Assembly (NCBI GenBank): GCA_951802195.1
Contig: OX637620.1
Location: forward strand, 930,001-994,000
DNA: 64,000 bases
DNA from: Tausonia pullulans
Taxonomy: Eukaryota; Basidiomycota; Tremellomycetes; Cystofilobasidiales; Mrakiaceae
Reading direction: 5' to 3'
How positions within the stretch are numbered: the first letter of the stretch is position 1; each line of letters opens with the position of its first letter. The position numbers and the translations under genes were made by a program. The notes under the pieces are model-generated. The model was not told where the DNA came from. It searched no databases and saw nothing but the letters and a program-made list of their open reading frames with translations. Of the stretch, positions 35,414 through 46,308 are shown piece by piece.

Positions 35414-38400
35414 ATGAAGTTTGCCCAGTATCTCAACGACAACAAGACACGCGAGTGGTCTCGGTTCTATCTCGATTATAAGGCGCTCAAGAAGATCATC
35501 AAGAAGATCAACCCTCCCTCAGGTAGCATCGTCGCCGGTTTTGGGCCACCCCAGGACTCGGATGATGACGACTCGGATGCAGGCGAGGGACGAGCAGGCT
35601 CAACGGCCGCCGAAAGGCTCGCGAGGAGGGTTGGGGACAGGGAGGTGTCCAACGGAGGTCAAGTCGGAGGGGGCAGTGGGAACGGCATCAGCGGGAACCT
35701 TAAGGAGGAGGAGGCCGTGAATGAGGACGGCGATGGCGAGGCGGGCGAGCGGGAGAGAGGCGACGATAGCAAGGTGGCGGCCAGGGTCGGACGAGGAGCT
35801 GGCTCTCAGGGGGCTGGATACGGCTCGCTCGACTCGTCGCCGTCTCTCCAGCTCCAGTCTCAGCAGCAGCAACAGAAGGACCGGTGGTCAACTCTTGCTG
35901 CTCTGGAGGACGCCCGGGCTAAGCCGCCGTCGTCTGGTTCTCTCCCTCCTGCTTCGTTGTCGTCGCCTCCTCGTCCGTCTCCTTCGGACCAACAGGTCGC
36001 ATTCCAGCGCCTGACCCCGGCTTCTGTCCTCCACGTCAGCCCTAATCACGGCAGCGGTCTTGTGTCGGCGACATCAACGTCTCCTCGTCGGTTCCCCCCG
36101 ACGCCTCCGACGATCCAGCTCAACGTCGCCTCGCCGTCGGGCTCTCCACCGGCACCACCCCTGCCACCTTTCATCCTCTCCTCATCCGAGAACTCCCAGG
36201 CCCCGGCACCTCAAGTCTTCTCCTCCTCCTCTTCCTCTTCCTCTTCCGCCTCCCGCTCGCCGCCGTCTCCTGTGGAGCCGACGCCGTCGTCGCCGACCAA
36301 GTCCCTTCGCTTCAGGAGCCCCTCTTCGCCACAACGCCGACTTGGCCCACTCTCCACAACGCCAATATCCCCTCGGAGCCTGCTCCCTTCCCCTCGACTC
36401 GGTCTCGCCTCGCCTAGTCTCCTCCCTCAGGGTTCGGCGCGATCCGACGGGGCCGCGGCCGCCGAAACCGCGTCGAGCGACGCCGAGTTCATCAAAGCTC
36501 GCGCCAGGCTCCTCAAAGGCGAACCAGCAGGGACCGTCCTTGGCTCGGCGGACATCGACGATGGACCTCCTCGGACAGGTATCCTCGCATACCTTGGGGG
36601 ACGCACTGGCAGCGGTTCGTCGTTGTCCGCGTTTTGACATTGAAGGCTCTCGCTGATCCACCCTCTCTTCATGTGTGGTCTCAGTGAGGAATCCGGATCG
36701 ACCTGTACCGCACCTGGCGGACATTCTTCCTAGCCTCCTTCCAATTGAGCTGCAGTTCATTACCGCGCTCGACGCCGAGCTGGACAAAGTTGAAAAGTAA
36801 GCAAGAATACGGCTCATCCCCCATGACGGGCAGCTCGCTTATACTTGGCTCTCTCTCAAGATTCTACGCAGCCCGGGAGAAAGAGATGAAGGCCCGAGTT
36901 GACCTCCTCCGGCAGCAGATGCGCGAGCTCGCGGAACATCGCAAAATATTTCATGTGAGATCGTTTCTCCGCTTCTGAGCCCTCTTGTCAACTTCTGCTC
37001 AGGCCTTGTTTCTCACCCTCAGGAGCATCAACGCAGCGGAGGCGTCCCGTCGAACCTCTACCAGCGCGCTCTCCAGCCGCTCAACGAGCTCGTTGGCCCG
37101 ATCGCCAGCTCGCTGCACATTGCGCCACCCTCACTCGCCACTCAGGCCGAGCCGGACACGGCGAAGCAGACCGCGGCGCAGGCGGGGCTCACGAAGTCAT
37201 ATGACATGGGTCCTAGGCCAAAAGAGTCTGAAGTTGAGCTTACGGAGCCAAAGGACTCAGCATATGACCCGGAGGCGTACCAGAGGTGCGTCCGGACTTC
37301 CTCTTCTTCTCTATCTCGACATTAACATATTCTCAACCGCTACAGGTACAAGCGCCGGTTGAAGGCTGCCATCCTCGAGGCGTACCGCGGTCTAGAAGTG
37401 TTGAAGAACTTCAGGTGAGATCTCTGCACCTCAGCAGGAAATATGAGAGCATGCTGACATCGAGTTTCCTCCAGGATTCTCAACATGACCGGCTTCCGCA
37501 AAGCCTTGAAAAAATTTGAAAAGGCATCCAAGGTTCGTCTTCCTCTCAGCTACCCACTTTTCTCTCCAGCTCATGGGTTTCCTTCTTCCAGGTCTCCATC
37601 ACACAAGCGTACATGAACGACAGAATTTCCAAGCAGAGCTTCTCTGTGGGTTTCACGTCTATCATCCTCAACTCAGTACAAGTCTGACCGGTTGCTTTCG
37701 GCTGTCAGAACGCCAACACCATCGATAGCCTGATCGAGGTGCGCACAGCCCCGCTCGATGACCTCGACATCGTCTGATTCTCTGCTCTTCTACCTTCAAC
37801 AGGAAATCGAGTCGCTCTATGCCGCTCGCTTTGAACATGGTAACACCAAGCAGGCCCGCGAGCGACTCCGCGTCTCGCCCTCCACCAAGGCCCACCACTT
37901 CAGCACATTCCGAAGTGGCGTTTACCTCGGTCTATCAATGTTTCCGCTCATTCATGGGCTCATCATGAGTGCGCTCTCCCCTTGCCTTCCTTATCCTTTG
38001 GTGATGTGAGGTTTGACGCTTTCTCAATTAGGCACCCATCCCAACGTCCGCCGGGCGATCCCCAACCACGCTGCACTCCTCCAGGTCTACGGGGCCGCCT
38101 ATATCCCTGTTGTCTTTGCTCTTGCATTTTATATTAACCTCTGGGCATTTGTTACTTATCGAATCAACTATCGGTCTGTCGCATGCTTCTCTTCACCCTT
38201 GCCCGCATCCGTCACAGCCGAACCTCTGACTCGTTTTCTTCCTCCCATCTCAGCTTCATTTTTGAATTGGACGTGCGGAGCGTCCTGGATTATCGCCAGT
38301 TAATCGAAATCCCTCACTCGCTCATTCTAAAGACTATTAAACTGAACCTTTCTCGTCCGCGTGTGTCAAGATACGCCGAAATGCCCTCCTTCCTTTTCCT

Positions 38401-40083
38401 CACGCTTTCCGGGTGCCTCTGGCTCAGCTTCTATCGCGTCGGTGCCGAAAATGTGGAGCCTACAACGTACGCTCCTCTTCCTGCTTCGCTTTAGCCAGAG
38501 TTCTGACTTGCTTGCCCTTTCCTCCCGCAGTTGGCCCCTCGCTTGGCTCATCTTTGTTATCGCCGTCTTCATCATGCCGTTCCCTATCGCATTCCGGAAA
38601 TCGCGTTACTGGTTCATCCGGACTCTTTGGCGGCTACTCACGCCAGGTTGGAGCCGAGTCGAGTGAGGGCCCTCGTCCTTATCTGGCCGCTTCTCTCAAC
38701 TCACACATACATCTCTCTCCAGGTTCTCAGCCTTCTTTCTCGCGGACGAGCTCAATTCTCTCATCTATTCGATTCAGACCATCTGGTGATTCTGCCTCTT
38801 ACATTGTCGTGCACCTGCCTGGGCTCACTCCGCTCTGGTTCATCCTTGAGGTTTCTCGGGTGCGCACAGAATGCCCACTGGGAAGGTGACATCTACGCCC
38901 AATGCAACCAGTACAACTCGTGGGTGCCCACCTTGCTCGGTTGTATTCCGCCCCTCGCGCGTATGTTGCAGTGTCTCCAGCGTTGGAGAGAGAGTGGCAT
39001 GCGTATTCAGCTAATCAATGCAGGCAAGGTACATCTCTTCGGCTTCCTCCCTCGTCGCGAGACATGAGATCTGACCCTGACGGATTGTCTCTCAGTACCT
39101 CTCGAGCATCCTCTCGTTCCTTACCTTCTACTTCTGGCGCTCGAGGGGCAACGAAGTCCGGGACGTCACCTTCCCCTGTTGGATCGTGGCTGCAACGATC
39201 AGCTCTGTCTACACTGCCTCCTGGGACCGTGAGCTTTGTTGCCATGTCCGCATAAATTTTCGAACAGCTGACGTTTTTTCCCCGCACAGTTCTCATCGAT
39301 TGGTCCGTTCTTCGCCCGGACAAGGCGTACCTTCGCGATGAGATCATCTACAAAGAAGCCAAGCCGGCGTACTACGTGGCCATGGTGCGGGGTCCTCCCT
39401 CTCTCTCTTTTCTTTAGGGTTGAGCGACTGACTCACTTGCCGCGCTTCTAGGTCACAAATGTTCTCATCCGCTTCATCTGGGTCGGATACATCCCCAAAA
39501 CAGGTGCGTTTTCGCTGACGTCTGGGTATCTCTCCTCTGGGCCTGATGTTGTCCTTGTCATCAGGGGTGCAATACAAGGTCCGCGGATTCGTTTTTGCAG
39601 CGCTGGAGATGGGTCGCCGATTCCAGTGGAATTTTTTCCGTGTCGGTGAGTAACGGGACAGAACGCATATTTAAAGAAGCGAGCGAACCCTGCTGACCCT
39701 CTCCTGTCTCACCGCTAGAGAACGAGATGATCGGAAGTGAGTGAACCAGTCGCCCCATCACGAGAGTCCCCTGACCCTTATCCTAGATCTGACAATCTCC
39801 TCCCTCGTCACCAGACATCGATCAGTACCGCGTCACCCGCGAGTTGCCCCTTCCGTACAACCTCGACGGCCTCCACACCAACGACAGCAGCGACGAGGAC
39901 GAGCCCAAGCCCGCGTCGTCAGCCTCTCCAGGGGGTCTCGCTGACCTCCGCAGGCGGTCTTCCGCCATGGCCTCGAAGGGCGGATCGGTTGCCTCGCTCA
40001 GGCTCTCGAGGGTTGCTTCGAGGCGGCGGCCAAAAACGGCCCATGGGCAAGGCGCGCCGAGAGAAGAGGCTAGGGAGGTCTAA
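35414..40083 (+). CDS. SYG1: SPX-EXS phosphate exporter (SYG1/XPR1 family)
   Basis: Plasma-membrane or Golgi protein with an inositol-pyrophosphate-sensing SPX domain and an EXS transport domain. 21 exons: 35414..36614, 36685..36796, 36861..36954, 37023..37285, 37346..37414, 37475..37532, 37592..37645, 37709..37738, 37803..37968, 38032..38173, 38254..38298, 38371..38466, 38531..38662, 38723..38785, 38851..39028, 39096..39228, 39290..39384, 39452..39503, 39565..39645, 39719..39736, 39815..40083; 1,116 aa, all phases consistent. SPX: MKFAQYLNDNKTREWSRFYL, KALKKIIKKINPP, later FYAAREKEMKARVDLL and NMTGFRKALKKFEKASK. Membrane part: LQVYGAAYIPVVFALAFYIN, LDYRQYAEMPSFLFLTLSGC. EXS: QCNQYNSWVPTLLGCIPPLA, RMLQCLQRWRESG, LINAGKYLSSILSFLTFYFW, GFVFAALEMGRRFQWNFFRV and ENEMIGNIDQYRVTRELPLP. 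Roughly 370 disordered residues split the SPX domain. Confidence 0.95.
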
Positions 40084-40634
40084 CGAATGTTCACGAGCTT
40101 TCAGAAGCGGAAAGGAGGGAGGAAATTTTTTTACTGCATCTTTATGAGTTCAAAAGTTGTGATAATCGATGAGAGGAGCAGATGGGTTTGACGATGGACC
40201 AGATGATCGCAAGCAGAGTCTCGGCCCTCATCTATCGCCTGGTGGCCGATTTGAGAGTCAAATCTGCAGTTGTAGGGGATATGAGATGTCCAGAAGAAGA
40301 ATTTTCAGTACTCAGACGTCAACAAATAGGTCTTAGAGCGAGAGGATGGACTAGACCGCACCGGACTTTCGTTTGATTTGCACTTCGGCGCCCCCGCGCG
40401 TCCTTTGAGCTTGACAAGGCCTACTTTTGTTCAGGCCACATCTCAAAGCTCTTGAGTTCTTTTCTGAACCATCTCAGCTACTATGGCTGATCTGAGAAAA
40501 AGGCACGCACCAACGGTCTTGTTCTCGCCCCTCTCCGCCGCGAGATAGCATTTCATCAGCTTTGCGCATTTCTTTAAGGGTCTAGTCATGCGCTCCCATG
40601 TATCGGTAGAAATTTTCACCTATCAGTGTCGCAT
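40084..40634. other. Intergenic: SYG1 3' flank
   Basis: About 550 bp, visibly less GC-rich than the rest. Only short open frames without splice or motif support. Confidence 0.45.
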
Positions 40635-42395
40635 TCAGCGACCTTCCGAGGTCAGATACGAACGCCATGTAACAGTACGCCATATGCGTCCTATGGCTTC
40701 TTCGCGCCTCTGGAGTTGGACGACGAACTGGGTCACCTCGAGGCGTGAGACATGCGGGAGGACGGTTGGTGGAATCTGAAGATCGAAGATCTCCTGAGAA
40801 ATTCCCGCTAGGGCGGTTGGGGTCGCCTTAGCGTTGGTGAGGACTCGGTGAAGACTCGAGGCCATCTCAGCCGGTCTGGGGGGAGCTTAAGTCCGGTTGA
40901 GTACACGCAAAGCGGTGGTAGCTCATAGCTTGCATGATCCATGAAGTTTATCTAAAGCAGATGATAGAGGCTGTCTACCGCTACGAACAACGGCTAGTGG
41001 CCTTCGATAAAGGGACAACGAAATCCATTCAGTTCAGACTACCTGACTGATGAATGGCGATCTTTCGCACCGACCCCAAACGGCGTCGATATAGGGGTTG
41101 CCTGAGAACAAAGAGGGAACCTATTCAATGCAATTAGTGCTCCCACCTGCCTGTTTTTAGAGAGGTCACAGAAGTGAGACATGTGGGAAAAGAGGTTGTC
41201 ATGTATGCGCGTCAGCTGGTCGTTCTACTTTGAGCAACGTCCAGAGCGACGACAGTCAGTAAGTTGTTGTCTCCCTGCCATCATTCTTATGACTTACTTC
41301 CTCGGCTGACTTCGTGGTGAGGGGGCGTTGATGACTCCAGAGCAAATCCTGGAGTGCTGAAAACCAGCCAGCGCTCGTCGATCGTTCTAGGTAGACTTAC
41401 GTCTCGCTGGCAGCATGCCGGATAAGATTATGCATTCTGTACATGCAGAACCGAACCGTCTCGATCCTGGCGCTCAGGACCTAGGCTGGTCCTCGAGAAT
41501 CGCTGAGCATATCGCCGGAAGAATCGTGGGCTGAGCGCGGACGAGACTGGATGCGAGTCGGTTGATAGCCGCCGCGCTGAGGCTGCCTGCCTGGGTCTTG
41601 ACGGCGCAGTCGATCACATCTGTAGTTGGCTCCCGGCTGCCACCCTTTGTATTAGCAGAGAGTATTATAATACGGCCTCTGCGGTGGTTGCAAGATAATG
41701 GCTAATCTCAATCTGAGACATCAGAGCTTTCAGGTTCGCCAACATCCGCTCCTGATCCTCCATCTGTCGCTTCTGGCTCTCGACGTTGTCGTGAGCGACT
41801 ATTTGAAGTGATTCAATAGTACTCTGGCAGACTGTAAACGACATGAGACTCGCCGAAAGTCGCTAGGAAGAGAATAACGGGGCTCAATGATGGAGGGCTT
41901 CCAGGACCGCGCTCGAAACGCCTGAGGGCTCACGCAGGATGTTCTCGTACTGCTCAAGCGAGGCCCTCTATGAAGGTCAAAGACTCGAATCGGGGGAAGG
42001 GAGCGACGTCAGCACCGCTGGCGATGTCTGAAGGGCGTTGACTCTGGCTGAGAGGGCAGAGGAGGAGAACCCGGCCAGGGATGGGGGCGATGCCTCTTCT
42101 TGGAAGAGAACGAGTACATAATGATGACCGTTGGGAAGGAAGGATACCTGTCAATCATGAGCTCGGGAGACGTTATCGGCAAGCTGCGAGCGAAATACAG
42201 ACGCGAATCATCACCAGTTTCCCAAAAGCAGGCGTCCAGCACTTATTAGATCAAGTGCGATCTTTGATAAATTGTCTTGAAAGGTGTTAGGATAACTCGC
42301 CCGAGACAACAAGGAAGCCAGGGCAACAATTGCAAAGCTGAGTCGGCGCGCCAGACAAGCGACCTGTCTTCCTCCCAAACCTCCAACCTCTCGCC
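40635..42395 (-). pseudogene. Decayed or unresolved multi-exon gene, unknown family
   Basis: Several minus-strand pieces look protein-coding but do not join into one frame. In reading order: near 42390-42210 a segment with YPNTFQDNLSKIALDLISAG; near 41960-41900 a segment with ASLEQYENILREPSGVSSA; at 41665..41844 a 59-codon frame (SFTVCQSTIESLQIVAHDN, QMEDQERMLANLKALMSQIE) that looks like a coiled coil; near 41640-41530 AGSLSAAAINRLASSLVRAQ; near 41460-41290 VRFCMYRMHNLIRHAAS and WFSALQDLLWSHQRPLTTKS; and at 40635..40865 a 76-codon frame (LAGISQEIFDLQIPPTVLPH). Between some neighbouring pieces there is a frame change, and there is one in-frame stop with no intron-sized gap to remove it. That favours a decayed gene, though misplaced exons are possible. 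The helical, coiled-coil character recalls N-terminal regions of fungal STAND-type proteins; that is a weak inference. Confidence 0.35.
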
Positions 42396-42426
42396 GCATC
42401 TTGCCCTTGGGGCTCAGACACACAAA

Positions 42427-43661
42427 ATGTCCTCCTTCGATTCTGATCGACCAACAGCTTCGACCTCGGGGTCAGGTCCAACGGTTCCGGCTGGCGACGC
42501 CTCTCAGCCTCACATCTTCTCACGATCGGCCGACCTGTCATCGAAGGCGCTCCACCTTCTTTCGACCTCAGTCTTCCTCCATGAACGGCGCTTTCTCCTC
42601 CATGAGCTGCCCAGAGAGTATCCTCCCCTCCAGTCGCAAGTGTCTAAAGGCGAGATCTTTTCTCAGTCCCTCCGCTTCGAGGTCGTCGCGTTCGCGGCAG
42701 GCCTGAAGTCCGGCGTCCTCATCGGTTGGGGGGACGGCACGAACGCTAGGGACGCGCGGGCGGCAGCAAGGTGGAAGGAAACAGTCTGGCAGGACGGAGT
42801 CCTGGGCGACTTCTGTGGGCCCTATGGGAGCGCAATCGCTCAAAGGGAGCCCGTCGTACGTGAGCTTCGGGCGTTCTTAGAGAAGTGCGACGTCGCGCTC
42901 ATCGGCCCTGTCGTCACGAACCGTGGCTACGTCCTCAGCGGGTGCGTTCATCAACCTCCTTTTGATGCTGAAGCTCAGCTCGATGTCTGAGTGTGGGCTG
43001 ATTGGACTCCTCTTCCAGGCACCTCCTCCTCTACCACACCCCAGCGAGCGCAGACATCGCTATATTTCTCGCCAACTCGCCCACCTTCTCTAGCCGTTCG
43101 GCTTCGACCGACAGCCACTCCTCCGCTCCGGCCCTGCTCGATGAAGCCGTCGTCGCCCAGGTCCTCGACTACCCGGCTCCCTTCCCCGCAGATCAGTCTC
43201 CTTCCTCCCCTGACGACCATATCGTCGTCACCCTCGGCGAGCGCTTCAAAACCGACACGCTCTACGGCAGCGAGTACCGTGCGCTCTACCCGAGAGATCT
43301 CCCGGCCATCGAGGCCCATTTCCTGCGGTACGAGGCGCGCCTCGCTGGAGCGCTCTTCGGAACCGTGGCCCTCTGCCTCGATGGCTATTGGACCGATGGC
43401 GAGAAGCGAGGGGAGGGCTCCCGGAGTCTCATGTCAACAAGCGAGATCGCAATCAACGAGGCCATCGATCGTTTCTTACGCCTCTTCGACCCTCAAGCTA
43501 GCCCCCTGCAGCTCATCTCTTATCGCGGACTCGCTACTAGCGACTTCAAAAGTCTTCGTGAGGAGCTTTGGAGGGCTCTCGTGCGTACAAGCGCGTCGCG
43601 TGTCCTCTCCGCCTGGCTACTGACATCGGAACTCGGTCGCCTTGTACAGCGTCTGAGTTGA
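42427..43661 (+). CDS. Protein of unknown function (orphan)
   Basis: Exons 42427..42941 and 43019..43580, with the stop at 43661 reached either through a last exon 43650..43661 or by reading through. The intron 43581..43649 is 69 nt with good signals and no in-frame stop, so both forms are open (362 or 385 aa). The protein looks folded rather than repetitive: SSKALHLLSTSVFLHERRFL, FEVVAFAAGLKSGVLIGWGD, RWKETVWQDGVLGDFCGPYG, KCDVALIGPVVTNRGYVLSG, HIVVTLGERFKTDTLYGSEY and LSTSEIAINEA-like helices near the C-terminus. I do not recognise the family. It is divergent from the decayed gene region and converges with the amidohydrolase over 259 bp (43662-43920) that hold no gene. Confidence 0.75.
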
Positions 43662-43920
43662 CCCCGCTTGTTTGAAATCGTTCACTCTCAGACCTCGCCA
43701 TAAGAGAGTCCACGACTCGGCCATCCTGTCGAATGTTCGTCGAAGCCAAGTCCATTCTAGCTCATCGCCATTCACCGTTGGGAATCCTCGGGTCAACCAC
43801 CTTGACCAGTCTGGCAGGTATATTTCCACCTAAACTAAAAAGCTGCGGTCGATTTACGGCATTCCTCGGTCTCTGATCTAGCAAATTCCATCTATACATG
43901 TATGGCGGCAATCATTATCA

Positions 43921-45704
43921 TCAGAGGTCGAGCCCAAAGAGCCGGACAGCGTTCGTACCGCGGACGCCCTCCCGGTCGGCGTCCGACCATCCCTCAGCCG
44001 TCTCGATTGCTCGCAGGTTGGCGAGCACGCTCTCCCAGGGCTCGTTGGCGCCCGAGAGTGGCGGGAAGAATGGGTGGTCTGTCCCAAACATGGCGCGCGA
44101 GACACCCTCTTGAACTGCGTTGGGCTGGCGAGACACGACGGCTCCACGGCCCTGCTTGCCCTCGAACTCGACGGCGCCTGGAGGAGATGGGTCAGGAGCT
44201 ACCACAGAGGGGAACAAGGATGGGAAAAACACTCACGCCCGGCGACCTTCCCGACAAATTCGAGCTCCTCGGCACCGTAGCAAACAGCCTACGGGATGTC
44301 AAGAAGTGTAGATGTGAGATCTTTGGGGCAAGAGGGGCTCAAGAGCTTAGATGGGTGGTCTCACGTCAAACCAGATTTTCGAGAGGTAGTATCGCGGATC
44401 GTGCTTGAGCCTGTCCTGGACGATCGGGTCGTGCTCGACGCAGCTGGCGAGCCGAGAGCTAAGCTGGCCGAGCGCCCCGCCAGAATGGGCGAGGAGAATC
44501 TTGAGGCCCGGGTGCCGGTCGTACGTTCCGCTGAGGATTAGGCGCGTAACAGCGAGGGTAGTCTCGAAGGGGAAGCCAGTGGCGAGCTGGAGGACGTGCC
44601 CATTCTCGACGTTGGAACCGTAGTTCATCTCTTCGTTGCCGATACCGTCTGAGGGCGGAATTCAGGACATTGGTCAATTCCTAATTCCCTCGCCCTTAGT
44701 CAACGGTCGACGACCAAGACCTACAGTGCGGGTGCAGGAACGTCGCCAGCCCACTCTCATCGAGCGCGCCCCAAATGCCCTCCATCTCCGGGTCGTCGAG
44801 CCCCTTGCCGAGACCCCGCGTTCCCATGATAACTCCCTGTGGAGAGCGCAAGAGAGGCGATCAGTTCTGACCGCAACGATGAACGGTCGCTTCGTTAACG
44901 GCGCACCTTCATCTTGTCCATTACCTTCAGGTCCTTGATGACCTGGACAACGCTCTGTGCCTCAATCCCGGGGACGAGAGGCAGTAGACCAAGACCGAAC
45001 AGCCTGTTGTCGGTCTTAGGTTTGAAGGTTGTTGGGAGCGGCGACGCCGAGTCGGTCGGAAGGTCTTCGGCCACCGGGGCCGAGCAGTACGCCTGAAGGT
45101 CTGCGTTGAGCTCTTGGGCGGCCTTGAGGGCTTCGCTCGGGGGAAGGAAGTCGAGCCACGGGTTGGCTGTCGAGACGATGGAGACGTCGATGCCATGGCT
45201 GCGGCGAGAAAGAGGGGAGGTGGATGAGCACTGAGGTTGGGCAGGGTGCAGGATAACATAGCTCACGTGTTCATGAAATCTAGCTTAGCCGATCGGTCCC
45301 AGTACTGTTAAATGCGAGTCTGATTATAAGCCCAGATATGCAGAGCAGTGATAGACGAGACGGTGAGACGCGCCGCACCTGTCGTCCGACGGGCCGTCCG
45401 CCAACGGCCTCACTCTCGTTGTCGAGGATGAGGAGTCTATCGTCGGGCTTGCCATCCGGTCCTGTCCGGGTGAGAATGCGAGGTGCAGCCGACCTAGAAC
45501 GGAGCATCTGCGCATAGCCTGGAGAATACGAGGTGCACAACGTGTCAGGGAGGTCTGGGACGCGACGAGTCGAGAATGGAATGCAAACTCACGAGGAAGG
45601 TAGACGTGCGTGTGCACGTCTGGGCCAAGCTTCAATCAGCATGTTAATGCACGTGTTGGTCTCTATGAGGAAGAAGACTGACCGACGAGGAAAGAGCGAG
45701 ACAT
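43921..45704 (-). CDS. Amidohydrolase-family decarboxylase (ACMSD-like)
   Basis: Metal-dependent TIM-barrel hydrolase/decarboxylase of the amidohydrolase-2 family; nearest known relatives include 2-amino-3-carboxymuconate-6-semialdehyde decarboxylase and fungal aromatic-acid decarboxylases. Nine exons in reading order: 45683..45704, 45593..45619, 45379..45518, 45267..45304, 44907..45198, 44725..44836, 44365..44648, 44237..44288, 43921..44177; 407 aa. Motifs: the metal pair DVHTHVYLP near the N-terminus, DVSIVSTANPWLDFLPPSEA, VIMGTRGLGKGLDDPEMEGI, WGALDESGLATFLHPHYG with the conserved His, GLKILLAHSGGALGQLSSRL with the AHSGG metal His, and MFGTDHPFFPP with the catalytic Asp. The substrate cannot be read from sequence. 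It is divergent from an Fe(II)/2-oxoglutarate oxygenase gene, which hints at a shared catabolic role. Confidence 0.85.
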
Positions 45705-46308
45705 GTTTCCGAGATGAGATGAGAAGAGAGGACAGTGAGTGACGGGGCTACTGTTCGGTCTGGTGGGCGGGCGTAAAGACGGCAACGGTCAGCGGAGGAA
45801 GACTTGAGAAAATCCGGGAGGACTTGCAGAAGGAGGAAGAAGGAGGCGTTCAGGCACGGAGAAGAAAGCGCGTCTCAGGCGAGATTCGGAGATGGGCGTT
45901 GGGAAACTCCTTTGTCTTGCGCTCTCTCCCAACTCGTCCTCCCTGGGCCGGCGCGATGCTCTCGGATGAACAGTCTTCTCCGCCGAAGGCGGAGAAACTG
46001 AAGAAGGGAGACAGGCCAAGTTATGTGTGTGTGCGGCTTCGCATGAGCCCGGGCTCCGCCGTCCAGCTTAACCAGCGCGAAGTACGCGAAGCACGCGACG
46101 GCGAGATACCTGCTCCCGCGTCCGCCTCCCTCCCATCGCAAATTGGTAGCCGGTAGAGGTCCGTAGACAGATAAGACGGGGACCCGGCTCCCAGCTCGTC
46201 TCTTCGCGTTTCAGGCGTCTCTTCCTCCATCTCTAACCACTGCCGACCTCATAGCAGCTTGTCACCTACCCCCGCGCGCGTCCACCCTCCATCTCATTCT
46301 CCCTCGCC
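45705..46308. promoter_or_regulatory. Divergent promoter, amidohydrolase / 2OG oxygenase
   Basis: 604 bp between two starts and therefore a shared control region. No gene and no obvious TATA box. A palindromic CTCCGCCGAAGGCGGAG (45978-45994) is the only marked symmetric site I saw. Both arms are perfect over eight bases around one central base. Confidence 0.5.
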
